DNA of 64,000 bases from the NCBI GenBank assembly GCA_013396635.1, contig WBMW01005527.1:2478827-2542826 (forward strand), read 5' to 3'. Positions 14,001-27,081 of the stretch are shown piece after piece. The notes under the pieces are model-generated. The model was given only the letters and a program-made list of their open reading frames with translations, did no database searches and was not told where the DNA came from. How positions within the stretch are numbered: position 1 is the first letter of the stretch; each line of letters opens with the position of its first letter. The stretch comes from Penelope pileata. Taxonomy: Eukaryota > Chordata > Aves > Galliformes > Cracidae. A program made the translations under genes and the position numbers.

Positions 14001-17000
14001 AATGAAGGCAGGGTAGCTAAAAGCCACAATGATTTCTCTAAATGAGGAGAGGTGAGCATCCTCCCTTCTCTATCCTTCTATTCATATTGCTAAAATGCTG
14101 TTGCTCAGAATGTCGCTGAAATACAATAATTTTCTGTCTACTATTCTTCCCTGTGTGTCTGCAGATTTAACGTATTTTGGTGCTTTTTCTCTGCTCAGCC
14201 ACTCTTACTGTGATTGTATCTTACAATCAGATTCAAAGGCCTTGGGCCAAATCTTCATTTCATGGATGTCAAGATGAGTGTTGCACTGACTCCAAAGGGA
14301 TTCAGATTTGTCCTGTTTTGTCTTATTATCTGCCACAATGTGCATTACATACCATAGTTCAAAAAGAAAAATGAAATACTATACTTAATATTTTTTTTCA
14401 ATTTTAGATTAATGCCCCTTAGTTGGTTTATTCATAGAAGTGGCAGATGTGTCCCTGTTGCTGAGACTTACAAACCTTCGTTGTATATGAGATGTCAGTG
14501 CGTATTATTCACATAGATAAAACAGGATTCCAGAGGACAATGTCCAGAGCTTTCTCCTCTTAGAGCTGTTCAAGTAGAGTTGTGCATGGTCCAAGGCAGC
14601 ACTGGAAAATTCACTTGTATTTGTTCTCACCAGCACATGTCAAGTCTAGGTAAGTGCTTAACTGTGTCTGGTCTTCATTATGAACATGTTTAGGGTCACT
14701 GTGGTGTACAGGCTACTTTGCTGGAAAAGATTCAAAGGGTCTTGTTTGTTTGTTTTTAAGGCAGAAGCCTAACCAAAAGGTGTAAGGGTTTGGGTTTTGT
14801 TAATTTTTTTTTTTTCTTTTTGGCATTGACTCACTTTTAAGATCTTTTTATATTGAAAAATGATTCCACTTTTTCAAAACATGTTTGAATTATGTAATTT
14901 ACTCACTGTGGCCACTTCTAACTCTAATCCCTTTTCTAAATCAGTCCCTCAGTAGTCTAATAGTTATTAAGCATCTTTTGGAGGGATTAGAAATAGCTTT
15001 ATTTGAAGACCTATAATTGTGATTACAATGCATAATCCCCCCCAGTAGACTTGTATAGCCCGTTTAATTCACTGTAGACTAATTTTAGGAAATTAAGGGA
15101 TTAAAAATGGTATTTTGAGGAATGGGAGAAGGTGCATTACTTATTAAATACATATTTCTTTTAACTTATTGCATAAGGAAATCCCTGTAGGAGGATACTT
15201 ATACCCATCTTTTTACAGTAACTATTTCATATTTATTTGGTGGTTCTTGAACTGCATAATGCTTTTAGCCTCTCAGAACAGTCTTCCTAAATTGCGTATG
15301 TTTAACCTTAGACCTTCGAGTGCCTCAAGGAAAATGGACAATGTTAAGCAAACTGAAAAAAAAAAATCACATTTCTTTTCTGAAGAATAATTTTACTAGA
15401 TGTTGGATGCAGTTCATACAAGGAGCTCACGTTTGAGAGCCCTTTGTCCTGAGCTCAGTGAGGAATCTACAAGAGCTTTAAGAAAGAGCTCCACAGAAGC
15501 AGCCTTGTCAGGAGTCTCGTATCACCCACCTGAGTTGCTCTTTCTAGGTTTTTCTTTTCCTTCTAACACTTCTCTTACCTTTTCATCCTTTCAAAATTAT
15601 TCTACTCATGTTTATAATTTTTATTGACAACTCATTTAAATAATGTAATCTCAGAGAAAGAAAAACAGAAAACTACCAAAATTTTTCTAAATTGGTTTCA
15701 GATTTGACCATGATGGAGAAAATAGGTACAGGAAGGTTTAAAAAAAAAAAAAAATCAGTAAAGAGCTTAAATACTTATGTTGCTTATGTCACTTCACAGT
15801 TCACACTTCTCCCCCGAGTATAATTTTGTAATTATCTGGACTACAGTTCAGTGGGGTAGGAAGGGAAGCAGCTATAACGCTGTAGAACACTGAGGTAAAC
15901 AGAATGAGAAATGGTTTGATTCATTCATGGTGCAAAGTGGGATGTTCTTCTCTTTAAAATACATTTAACTTCTTTCCATTTGGCTTTGTAAAGAGAGTTG
16001 TGCGTATCTCAGAAGACAAATTTTGCCCTTCGGTTTGTTACTATATAGCTGTAACGACTCCAAGAAATACAGTTGGCGGTAATTCTGTTTGGCACAATGC
16101 ATTAAAGATAATGAATGAGAGAAAGCCAACTATCTGCTACAGTATGAATTCTCTTCAGTTCAAGAGAAAAATACATTTCTAGTGAAGTTCACTGTCAGGA
16201 CAGTGCACTTGACTGATTGAAAGGCTGTTTATTTGAGTTGTCTTAGAAAACTCATCTCTGAAATTAGACAGAAAGAAAATAGAAAGAGAAGTGTCTTTCT
16301 GCAATAAACATTTAGAAAAAAAATGCTTTTAGAGAATTACAAATCCTGTGACTTGATACTGCATCAGGCTCGTGACATTTAAGATAATACAAGTATTTCA
16401 CAGCACAAAAGCAAATCATGTAATTTAGCTTGCCTCAACAAGCATTGCCTCAGCAGGGGTCTCTAATTCAGCACAGACAAAAGATTTTATGAAGTTCTCA
16501 ATATAAATACCCAGAATACTCTTGGCGCAGAAAGTACCTTCCCAGAGCCTGTACAATAGTCAGCTTTAGAACATTAAATGTAATGAGTAGTTGAAATCTG
16601 TTGTGGATGGGGGCCAGAGTGAGTCATGGAGACTTGAGTATAAAATCTGTGTTGAAACTAGGCATTATATAAGTTTGACAAGAGCTAATGAGTGTGCTTG
16701 TATGTGATTTTGTTAAAACTTCGTGTCAGCCTCTAATCGTCTTTATGCACATTAGGCAGCTTATCCTCACGCTGTCCCCCACGGGATGTGTTGCTGCAGT
16801 CGCACGCTCTTATAACCCACAGAGAAGGGGAAGCAAGGAATTTAGCGACTACAAACTCCCTGGTTTAAAAAGCCACCAAATTAACATTCTTTAAAGGTTG
16901 TTTTCATGATGGAGCCCTCTCGGTCATCTCTGCTGGGGATGTGCAGAGGTGAAGCATCCGACCTGGCAGCGCCCACAGGTTCTGAAGGGCCCCAGGCACT

Positions 17001-18944
17001 CAGCACAGACCTGGAGCTGCGTGCAGGAGCTCTGGGGTCCTGAGCAGGCAAGGATAGCAGAGCAGCTGCTCTACCAATATCATATTCCAGGGTACTTGAA
17101 AACCTCATTAGGGATATTTTTTTGCATTCAGACCTTACAGAAACATGGGTTTATTCCACCTTACCACAATTTGGGATTTACAGTCTAGAAAGGCATCTTT
17201 GTTTCATGTCTAAGGTCTGAAAATACTCTGCTGTGCTCACAGTTTGCTATAACAGCAGTGTTATAATGGATATCCCAACAATTTCCAGGAAGCCCTTCCA
17301 GTTAGGCTAAGCCAACTGAGGAGCAGGGCTGGAACAGGATCAGATGTGTTTCCTTTCTTGTTAGCACCAGGACTTCTAAGGAATTGTTTTGAACAATGTA
17401 TGCCAATATAACAGCAATTAGATCAAGCTGTAAAAGTGGAAATTGCAGTTAAGTGTTAGATAAAATTTCCTGGTAATAAGATGTACCAGGCTGTGGAATA
17501 GTCTGTCCGTGGAAACAGTTCTGCATGCATTTTTAGAGCTCAATTAAAATATTTCTATATTGGCAGAGAGAAGACCTATTCTTCTGATAATCTGATAGAG
17601 CATCTCTAATTCTTTCACCTTGGGTATATTAATACTACACATAATTAAAATCGGATCATGATAAATTAACTAATTTGCCCTTAGAGTGATCAAAGGCCCT
17701 TTCGCCCTCAGGGCTCGTATGAGCTGCCGCTCCCCCCCACTCCGTTTTAATCATCAGTCTGAAATGTTTATTGGAAAAAGAAGAATTTCCAGGAATTGTG
17801 TTCTGAAAGGCGCTGGCTCCTGAAGCTAATGAAGTGTAAGGATGCCCTCTGGTGAGCATGTGCTCAGGACTGTTGTTGGGAAACAGAATTGTCCCCTGCT
17901 GGGTGCAGAAGTCATCTCTCAGGCAGCTGGATGCCAGGGCAGGGTGACTCCTTCTGAGGTGCACCATGAATTGACCCTGCAGCACTACCTCACAGCCTGT
18001 AGTTGCTGAAGAGTGGAAACTAAAGATAATTTACTTGTAGGAGTCTGAAAACAAAACAAACAAACAGAAGCCAGTAGCTCAACTGTCAACATTCCAAAGA
18101 AAGGTGTAGCGCAGTTTTGGAATCCAAGTGTCTGGAGATGATCAGAAATCCCCTCAAGTGGTGAAGGAAAACTGACGATGAGAGGTCCTAGATACTTTAG
18201 CAATAATATATATCACTGTTTCTATGATATGCTTTTTTAGGCCTTGTAATAGTGTTCAAAAAGCCATCTTAAATACAGGTGTGCACAACTAGAGCATTTT
18301 TCTTATATGTGATACTTTAAACTTTGCTTTTTGCTATGTGTTATGTCTGCTGAAAAGTGTATGTAACAATTCACAGAAGGTCAAGAAATGTGCACCTCCG
18401 TGAGCAGGTGTGAAGTCTTCAAGAGGAATCCCATGTCACCTCATTTGTTTCTGGAAAGATTTGGGACAGGAGAGCTATCCTTGTGCTGCCTGTTTAAGTT
18501 AGATCAAAGTTTCCTATTTCTTTCTTGTAAGTTAAAGCCAAGTCAGAACTTCCTGGGGTCTCAGACTGTTGGAGGAGGTTTAGCACCTCCTTAACTCCCT
18601 CTGCGGTACCTTTCCTGTAGCACACAGAGGCAGAGTGCTGCAAACTTCAGCTCAGCTGTGCATGCTATGAAAAGCAACGATATCTTGATGAGGCCTATGG
18701 TGAGGGTTTTGTCATTGAATTAACCATATAAATAATTCAGCATGCCTAAGGAAATCTGCATGATGACAACTTCTGAAATATATATTAAAAACAAAGTCCT
18801 GAATTCTAATTAAAATTCATGCTTATGGCAGTTTTCTCTTATAGAAGGCACATTTTTTTCTAGCCTCTGTTTTAATCAACTGAGTCTACTGCAGCTAAGT
18901 GATTGTGCAACAGGTTATTAATTTCGCATTTAGTGGTACAATAT

Positions 18945-19165
18945 GGCTGGAGAAATGGGCTGGCAGGAACCTCATGCAACTCAACAAGGAGTGCAAGTCC
19001 TGCACCTGGGAGGAACAGCCCTGAGCACCCAGGGGCCACCCGGTTGGAGTGCATCTCTGCAGAAAATGGCCTGGGGGTGCCCAGGACACCAGGGTGAACA
19101 TGGGCAGCAAGGTGCCCTTGCAGCAACTAAGGCCACTGGTATCCTGGGCTGGAGCAGGAGGAGAG
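18945..19165 (+). mobile_element. CR1 LINE fragment (3' part of ORF2), decayed
   Basis: The DNA matches, from memory, the 3' portion of the avian CR1 reverse-transcriptase ORF. It shows in order the segments that in an intact element encode the LHLGRN, LGVLVD and ALAA..ANGILGC peptides. Here the matching DNA includes GTCCTGCACCTGGGAGGAAC near 18998 and CCACTGGTATCCTGGGCTGG near 19134. Small indels put the pieces in different frames, so it is dead. Both ends are truncated and the 3' octamer repeats are absent. The orientation is the same as TENM2. Confidence 0.8.
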
Positions 19166-20528
19166 TGAAAATATTTTCTGCAGCCATATGGTAAAGACAT
19201 TACTGAAGATTTTTCAGTGGAGAGTGGAGAGTGCTCACATTCTCACTCACCATGAGAAAGTTTGCAGCAGTCTGTTTTAAAAGTGATAATGTTCCAAACA
19301 AGGAGATTGTGTTTGTATTTATGTTACAAGATATGAAATATTGCTCTAAGCATATGAAATTGTGCAAGTATGAATTCCCATAACTGCATGAACACCTTCC
19401 TGCACGAACCAGCTCATGCACAGGTTTCTCCCCAGTGTGGGCTGGAGATGTTTTCAGCCTCCCCGGCCCTGAACTGGCAATTCAGAGCAGTGTGATTGCC
19501 TGCTTGATTGTTTGTGAGATAACAGTAAGATTGGCAGTGACAGGGTAATTTACTGAAGATTGCAATGTCAGACTATATCCAAGGGGGCTTGGTAGCATGA
19601 AGATGTGATTCTCATGACTGACAGGACACTGAGATTGATATGCCAATTGAAAGTTCATGGTGTCGTCAGAAGTGTTCGGTCACAGCAGCCCGTAATCTGC
19701 TGCATGATGAGGTCATTACAGGCATAACACACTCACCTATAATAACAGGTATAGCAAAAAATGTGGTGTGGCTGCAACAGCTAAATGTAAATTTGTCAAA
19801 AAGGGAGTAATTTATATCCTGCGTTTTGTTTCTGCTATTACTGCTGATAGGGTTCTCTTGACTGACAGTTGTCTGAATAAAAGAACCGAGTGGACTAAAC
19901 GGTGGGCAGCTTCAAGTTCATAGTTTTAGAGGTGTCACGAACCAAGAAGAGAGCAGAATGCTGAGGAAAAAGTTCTCACAGCTTAACAGGGAAACTGTCT
20001 TGAATTATAATCTGAAGCTGATGGTGTCTTCACAGTGATTATATAAAAAGGGTGGAAAATAGACTGCAGATATTTTTTTTGAAAAATTACCACCATGTTG
20101 GAAAGGATTTCAAGATGAATGGAGCTCTTAATGTGAATAGGTGACTGACCTTAAAGTCATATATAGCTCTTACAACAAGACAGTTTGTCTAACTTAAATT
20201 TCCTTAGTGAGCTGGATGAAAAAATTGTCAGTATACCTAAGCAATTTTGTTTTTAAATCAGAATCAGTTGTTTCAGGCACAAACAATCTGCTGGAAATTC
20301 AGGTTAATTGTAAAATAAGAAAACTTCTTATAGATGATTGGCTTTTTTCCCCTCCAGTTATCACTGTCTAACGTAGTGTTGGTCTCTTGTGTAAGGAAAA
20401 TCCTGAAAATAAATGAGTCATGATCTTACCCTAACCTACATTTGTCAGCTAACCCACTGGAATGCTCTCTCTCGGGTACGTTATCCAGCGTGTGCCCAGG
20501 TCGTCTCTGTATTCAGCAAATCTTAGTG

Positions 20529-20631
20529 ATCTCTTTGTCAATGGCCTATTAATCACTATTAAAGTTGGCTATAGCCTCTAAGTTGTGAAGGTGCTTTTGA
20601 GAATTCCATAACTCATATATTTGGAACTAAG
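20529..20631. repeat. 103-bp perfect direct repeat, copy 1
   Basis: Identical by eye over 103 bases to 22453-22555. It lies 964 bp before the 211-nt exon at 21595, and the copies are 1,924 bp apart in direct orientation. The flanks differ immediately outside the unit. The sequence is not a repeat family I recognise. Confidence 0.95.
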
Positions 20632-21594
20632 ATTAACATGCCTCTGAGTGTCTCTGGAAGTTTACAGACTTGCAGATTGGATGCCTAATTTTTGTGATTT
20701 CTTGAAAGTAGATGAGTGTTTCTAAATTCTTACAGATTATAATATTTAAAAGTAAATGGTTATTAATGTACTAAATTATTAAATTAAGTAGAACTCCATC
20801 AAGAGAAAACATTGAATAATAATAGGAAAGGAAAGGGTAATGCTAGATGTTGTTACCATATGTGTTAAAAATAGTTGTGATTCATCTGCCTATGCAGATT
20901 GGTCTCCCTGCTGAGGACTGCATTTTAATTTCCAATGTTTAGATTATGTTTTAGAAGAATACTTCTTAAGAGATATTCTGGATGGACAATGTAATATGTG
21001 ATTTGGTGGCTGAAACCACCAATTTTATGGCTAATCCTTCCTTACCCCAACATGGGACCAAATTCTGATTCACGTATTTATGAGAGGTGAGTTACAGCAG
21101 CACTTCCCTATGAATTACCAAAGTGGAAGCAATGCAATTTTTATTTTAATTAGACAGTGATAACTTGTTTCAGGCCATCTCCTTCCCTCATCTCCCAAAA
21201 TGGAACAAATGAAATTAAATGTCATAATTCCTAGGACTCTTGTAGCCCAGCAAGTAAATCTAGAAACTTTGTGAAGCAATCAGTTGGAAAGATTAAAAAA
21301 AAATCCTTTGCTCCTTCCACTGTTCATTTTTCCTCATTTCAACTCTTAGTGGATTTCTTTGGGCTTGATTCTCCTCTAACACAGGTATAAATTATTATTA
21401 ATGATGTTTAACCAGTGTACTTAAGAAAGTCTCATCTTCGTATTTTTGGCTCAGTTACCAATTTTCTGCCATAGAGATGTTATGATGAAGAGTAAGCATT
21501 AACATTTTTTCCCAGTGCCTTAAGATGTCCATTAGATCTTTTTGCTTGATAGCACCATGCAGCTGGCTGAATCTTGATGATTCTTACCTTTCAG

Positions 21595-21805
21595 ATGGCT
21601 TGGTTGACTGCCTCGACCCAGACTGCTGCCTCCAGTCAACTTGTCAAAACAGCCTGCTGTGCCGGGGTTCCCGTGATCCTCTTGACATCATACAACAGAG
21701 CCATTCTGGTTCACCAGCTGTGAAGTCATTCTATGATCGAATCAAGCTCTTAGTGGGGAAGGACAGCACTCACATCATTCCAGGAGAGAATCCCTTCAAC
21801 AGCAG
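21595..21805 (+). CDS. TENM2: TENM2 exon: Cys-rich region to transthyretin-like domain
   Basis: 211 nt, residues 50-120 (both end codons split). It begins with DGLVDCLDPDCC, the conserved acidic Cys-rich motif of teneurins. Cysteines are at residues 55, 60, 61, 66 and 72. It continues through KSFYDRIK and GKDSTHIIPGENPF at the edge of the transthyretin-like domain that caps the beta-barrel assembly. The exon length is not a multiple of three, so skipping it would shift the frame. The acceptor CTTTCAG is good. The donor AG|GTAGCA lacks the usual A at +4 and G at +5. The variable stretch SHSGSP (about residues 85-90) differs from the mammalian form I remember, while the flanks are conserved. 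Confidence 0.97.
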
Positions 21806-24484
21806 GTAGCAGCTACAAATATGACATTGCATCTGTGCAGTTGCATTGTGTGGGAAAATTTCTCCCAGAGCTTTTATTCATGTTTTTACATGAGATGCTG
21901 CTTTCAGGTGCTTCTTGTGTTTCCATCTCAGGATTCAATTCCATCGAGGGTACTCTGTTGCAATATATAATATTGCCTTTGTTTTATAACACAGAGTTTT
22001 ATTATCATTTGAACATGCTGGCAACACCTAGAAGCAGGTTTCTTCCACTGAGCAGGAGCTTCTGAGCTTTGTCATTTAGGAGGACTGCAGCCTGCAACAA
22101 TTGAAAATGCACTCTTATTATGGGCTTTAAGGGTAGATGGAAACAATGCTATAATACAGTTCTTAATAGTAATTACAAAAAAAAGAAAGGTAGCTGAAAA
22201 CTATCCGTCTTACTTAATTTCAAGCAGTTACCTTAGAAACAATCAAGTTGTTTGTGTATGAATATATGTTGGAGTCTTCAAAACAGACTAAGAGATACAA
22301 ATCTAGAATGAGCAGGAGCTGGGTACTTCAGACCTGAAACTCTTTTGGAAAATTCCAATTTCAAATTTTAAATTTATTAACAATTAATTTTTCTAGAGCT
22401 CTGGGTTGCAGAGGTCTGTTTTATTTGTCTACAGTACCTTGCATATTTTGACATCTCTTTGTCAATGGCCTATTAATCACTATTAAAGTTGGCTATAGCC
22501 TCTAAGTTGTGAAGGTGCTTTTGAGAATTCCATAACTCATATATTTGGAACTAAGTTTAGACAAAATCTAATGCATAGTGTCAAGGTGGAACTTTTAAAA
22601 CTTAAGCTTTTTTCTTTCAAAAATTGCACAGGGTTAGGCTCTGTTTCACGTCTACTGAAGCTGCCATAATTTCAAGAAGTGCCTACGATGAACGTTAACG
22701 GCCTCTATCTTTCTTAGCTCAACTCCTCATTCCACTGAAATAGAAGAAAGAGTGGGGCAAAATTATGGTTATGATTTTTTTTTTACCAGTACTAGTATAA
22801 AAATAAAAGCTATTTCCTACTCTGCTAAATCAATAAATAACAAAATGTGTTGACTCCAAAATTATTTAGATCTCACTGATCATTTCCATGTAAAAACAAG
22901 GTGAAATGAAGTTTTTTGGGGTTGGGAGAAAAAAAGCATACGTTTTCACATTTAAGTTCTCTGTTTAAAAAATAAAAATCAAAAACTTAATGCATCTACT
23001 ACACAAGAGATTAGCAAAAAAAGTTCGTGGTATGTGTGACTATAAATCAGCATGGTACTTCATATAAGTCTGAATAACACAGTCAGAAATGTGCATCAGA
23101 GCATTTCAGAAATAACAGAAAAGGCCTGAAAACAGTCCCTGGTGTTACTAATGGAAATGAGCGTTCTCTGCTATGTGCATCGCTTTAGAAATGCATGAAT
23201 AGGGGATAATGCAGGCCATATAGACGTCCAAGGGTTGAACTAAATTTGTCAGTTTTTGGCATAGCACAGACCAGTTCAATCCCCTCATCCTGCAGCATGG
23301 ACAGGGTCCAGGACCTTTGCAGTCAGGATGCTGTGTCTGTTGGTGTGCCCAAAGCCTGCTGGGGTTTGCAGGCAGCTCCAGCCCTGCCAGTGCGCAGTCG
23401 GCTCAGAAATAGGGCTTGGGGTTTTCTGGCTCTCTGTCACTACCAGTCAGAGCTGGTGGACCATGCCAGAAGCACTTAGTGCTAAAATAGCAATCTCTTC
23501 ACCTAGGGCTCCAGCAGAGCTCAGCATTGTGGTCCCTCCTACGAGGAGCTTCTCCTTTTCATCTCCCTCTTAGCACGCAGCTTCTCTCTCCAGCCAATCT
23601 GCTTGCCTCGGGATAGGGAAGTGGAAGGAAAGGAGCCAGGAGATGGAGAATCCTCTCCAGCTGTGAGAGGAGAGACTGACAGTGCCAGGAGGCAGCAGGA
23701 TGGGGAGAAGTGGGGCTGGCTGAGAATGCAGCAGTGTGCCTGCTGCACGCACGCTGGCAGCAAAGCACTCTCAGAAGAGAAAAATTGACTGTGCCTGATC
23801 GTACAGGAGTAACCACTCTTCACCTCCTTTGGTTTAAGCAGAGTAGGTAGCCTGGCAGCTAAGAAAAGTGTATTTTGCCTGCACATAAGGCGGGCCTTGT
23901 ATCAAATCCTTTCTCCTGCTGACAAAGTGAAAAGCAAGCACGACAAATCAGGAACCAGCACAGTGTGCAAAGGTCAGTCACTCCCTAAAATGAAGATACG
24001 TGGACCTCAATTTGGAAAATTAGTTACATAAAACGGAGGTATGCCATTACACCATATTTTTGAAGAGTAATAGGCATCCATAGACATAATGCTGTACCCA
24101 GGCAGGTTGCTGTGAGAAGTGACCAGTCATCATTTCAGTGGGACTTCGGGGTCACAGCGCTGTCTTGGCTGAATGCGAGGTGGCCTTCTGTTCCAATTCC
24201 TCCTCTGCAAAGCCACATTAGACAGTCGCACCTGAGCTCCAGCCCACGGGAAGACACCGAGTCCCATTCCGTGTTTACAGACCTCACTGCACAGATATGC
24301 ATTTTCTTGATTTAAGTGTATATAGAGATCTGGGCAGTAATGTAGCATCTTCAGTATTCTAATAAACCTTGAGGAAAATCAAGTTTAGAATAAGTGAGGC
24401 ACAAGTGTTCCACTGCTCGGTTTATAAACAGTGTAACTGTTTTCATAACTAACTTTAATACCTTTAATTATCTTTCTTTTTAAG
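21806..24484 (+). other. TENM2: Intron, 2.7 kb
   Basis: Contains the second copy of the 103-bp repeat (22453-22555) and a GC-rich patch at about 23280-23770 with overlapping short ORFs on both strands that match nothing I know. It ends in TTTTTAAG. Confidence 0.85.
22453..22555. repeat. 103-bp perfect direct repeat, copy 2
   Basis: Identical by eye to 20529-20631. It lies 647 bp after the end of the exon at 21595-21805. The two copies therefore bracket that exon. Confidence 0.95.
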
Positions 24485-24604
24485 TCTTGTGTCTCTTATA
24501 AGAGGCCAAGTGGTGACTACAGATGGAACGCCTCTAGTTGGGGTCAATGTGTCATTTGTCAAGTATCCAAAGTATGGCTATACCATCACTCGTCAGGATG
24601 GCAC
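24485..24604 (+). CDS. TENM2: TENM2 exon: transthyretin-like domain core
   Basis: 120 nt, residues 120-160. It encodes [22 protein letters not shown] and [11 protein letters not shown]. This is the classic carboxypeptidase-regulatory/transthyretin-like pattern (a GxV strand, then a turn and PLxGVxV, then a T..DG turn). In teneurin structures this small beta-sandwich packs against the Cys-rich region at the base of the propeller and barrel. The acceptor is TTTTTAAG and the donor AC|GTGAGT. The length is a multiple of three but both edges split codons in matching phase, so skipping would keep the frame. I see no sign that it is skipped. Confidence 0.97.
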
Positions 24605-26092
24605 GTGAGTTTACTTGTTTCATTGAGTACCTATTTTTTATGTAGTGTCTTTGCTGATCAACAGATGGTGCAATCTATTGGAACCATGTGGTATCGTGCA
24701 TTTCTTTCCTCCCAGGGCAAAGAGCTATTAAGTAAACACAAAAGTAATTTTTCACATGGCGTTTTGAATACTAAGTGAAAGTAAATATGAAAAGGCTGAC
24801 TTCTGATAATAATGTGTTAGCAGTCGCATTCGCTTCAAATAAATTGCTCTGTATCTATGAAAACGTTTGTGGACTACAGTAATACCCAGCTGAGAGCAGA
24901 AATATTTTAGCTTAAAATGCAAGGCAGAAGAATGCTGCTGGGACAAAAAAAAAGCGATATAGTTTTAGAAAAATATATTTTGTTAAAAGTTCCCTTCTGT
25001 CTCACTCTTTCTTTTTGAAGATCCACTATAATTTGAGTTTCTTCAGGGTAGAATATATTCAAAAGATTCTAATTGGCTATATTTAGACACTTTCCTGCTG
25101 TGTGAAGATGAGCTTTTTCCCTCTTGTGTCATTCGATTTGAAATGCGTGCAATTTCAGAAAAACAAAAATGGATGTGTCATGGTTTTTCTAGTTTACTGG
25201 CTGTGGTAACTAAAACAGTATATTTACGACCCATACATTGCAAACATTTGCCATTTTTTCTAATCTTTCATGCAAACAGTTGAATTGAAATATTTAGTAT
25301 ATTCAGTATGAATCAATTGAATTTAGTATTTTGTGTCCACATATCCCAGAGTATTTCAGTGTTATAATTAAAGTATAACACTGTTGATTTCAGTGGTTTA
25401 ATACTATAGAAATATGTGAGCTGAACTCTGTTTAGATCTAAATAAATTATTGAAATCACTGAGTAATTTGTTGCATTATGGGTATTTACATGAAACAATC
25501 GATAAGCAGTTTCATTGTCAGAACAACCTAAAATTGTTTTATGCCCTTAGGACAGATTTCAAAATGCCTGCAGAGTTCCACACTGCTGTTATGGTTATGT
25601 AGGTGTTTAGAAGTAAATATCTAATCTCTCTGAAAAATGATAGATCCATTGTCCTGAAGACAGGAATTCTCACTATATTTGTAGAATACAAACTTTTTAT
25701 TATTATTCTTACTGCCACCTGTCCCATTCCTTTTCTTGATGGACAACATCTGTTGGGAAAGGAATAATTCAGTGCCCTGCTCAGCATCAACTTGGTTTTT
25801 CTGCTAGTTCCATATATAGAGGTGACTTATAGTATATTTGCAGTTCTTGTTTTGAAAATTATTTTAATGCAGATTTTGTAACGTATAGGAACATTTTCCA
25901 CATGACTACAAACTGCTGCTTGTCTTGACTGTATTTCAATCAATTGCTTAGTTGCCAGAGATTCACCTCCCATGACTGATAATTTGAAGCAGAACACTTA
26001 AAACATGCATATTGCTATGACGTCCCGCTGGCCAGGGATGCTATTACTGGGATTATTCAGTCTCATCACTTCTAAAGCCCACATTTTTCTAG
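24605..26092 (+). other. TENM2: Intron, 1.5 kb
   Basis: AT-rich intron with nothing further recognised. It ends in TTTTTCTAG. Confidence 0.85.
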
Positions 26093-26354
26093 GTTTGACT
26101 TGGTGGCAAATGGTGGATCATCCCTAACTTTGCACTTTGAACGGGCCCCATTCATGAGTCAGGAAAGGACAGTATGGTTGCCATGGAATAGCTTCTATGC
26201 CATGGACACGCTTGTAATGAAGACAGAGGAGAACTCCATTCCCAGCTGTGATCTAAGTGGCTTTGTCCGGCCTGATCCAGTCATCATTTCATCACCACTG
26301 TCAACTTTCTTCAGTGATGCTCCTGGCCGCAATCCCATTGTACCGGAAACGCAG
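26093..26354 (+). CDS. TENM2: TENM2 exon: end of transthyretin-like domain, start of fibronectin-like plug
   Basis: 262 nt, residues 160-247. It opens with [15 protein letters not shown], the last strand of the transthyretin-like fold. After [17 protein letters not shown] it moves into the segment that forms the fibronectin-like plug of the YD barrel ([31 protein letters not shown]). In teneurin structures the plug closes the bottom of the barrel in a way similar to bacterial TcB/TcC toxin-complex shells. The acceptor is TTCTAG and the donor CAG|GTAAGA is near consensus. The exon ends on a codon boundary. Confidence 0.97.
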
Positions 26355-27081
26355 GTAAGAACAGTGTGAGTGAGAAGGACACAGAAATCAGTGGTCAGAC
26401 GCTGCTGCTGACCTAAGCACTTGCCACAACCACCATTTGTCTCCTGGAATTGCTACAGCAAAAAACTCTGTAGAGTCAAATTCATTCTGACAGATACCAA
26501 GCTCTCTAATGAAGTCTGCAGGAGACATCCTAGGTTTGTGTCACCCAGACACGTTTATCCTTGACTACCTTGCACCTTCTCATTAGCATGCAGTATAGAA
26601 GTGTATCTCTGTATTGCAGCTGACAGCTGAGGTGTTTCAAGAGAACTTCACCGAGGCTTGGTGTAGGCTGCTAACCACAGTCCAATTTCTTGTGTGTTGT
26701 TTAGGACCAAGAACACTTCATTTGTTTTCGCTACTCTATTCAGTTAGTATTTACTTTGTATGAATTGTTAGTGAAATTCGCAGATTCCTTTAGCTGTGTC
26801 TTCTTGTATTCCCTTTGCATATAACTTGCAATAAAACTACTAGTTCTTATCTATGCATTTGCAGTGGATTCCTACAGCTAAAAGCATATGCACACACCAA
26901 ATATTGTTTTGTCCAGAAACATCACCTGAACTCTATCACTGCACTGATTTGAGGATACCCATTACCAGTAGTAGAAAGTCACTAAGTCATAAGAACATGC
27001 AGAGGTACTGTTCTAAGGGAAAAAAATATACGCATACCCACAAAGCAGTAATGTAAAATGTTTGATCTTTTTCCTATTCAG
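26355..27081 (+). other. TENM2: Intron, 0.7 kb
   Basis: Short intron with canonical ends (GTAAGA and TATTCAG). Nothing further recognised. Confidence 0.85.

Larger units (their letters stand above)
11034..21594 (+). other. TENM2: Intron, 10.6 kb
   Basis: The largest complete intron here. It contains a CR1 fragment (18945-19165), the first copy of a 103-bp perfect direct repeat (20529-20631), an AAAT-rich run near 13189-13214, a T-run at 14804-14815 and an A-run at 15740-15754. No further coding exon or RNA gene is recognisable. It ends in TTTCAG. Confidence 0.85.
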
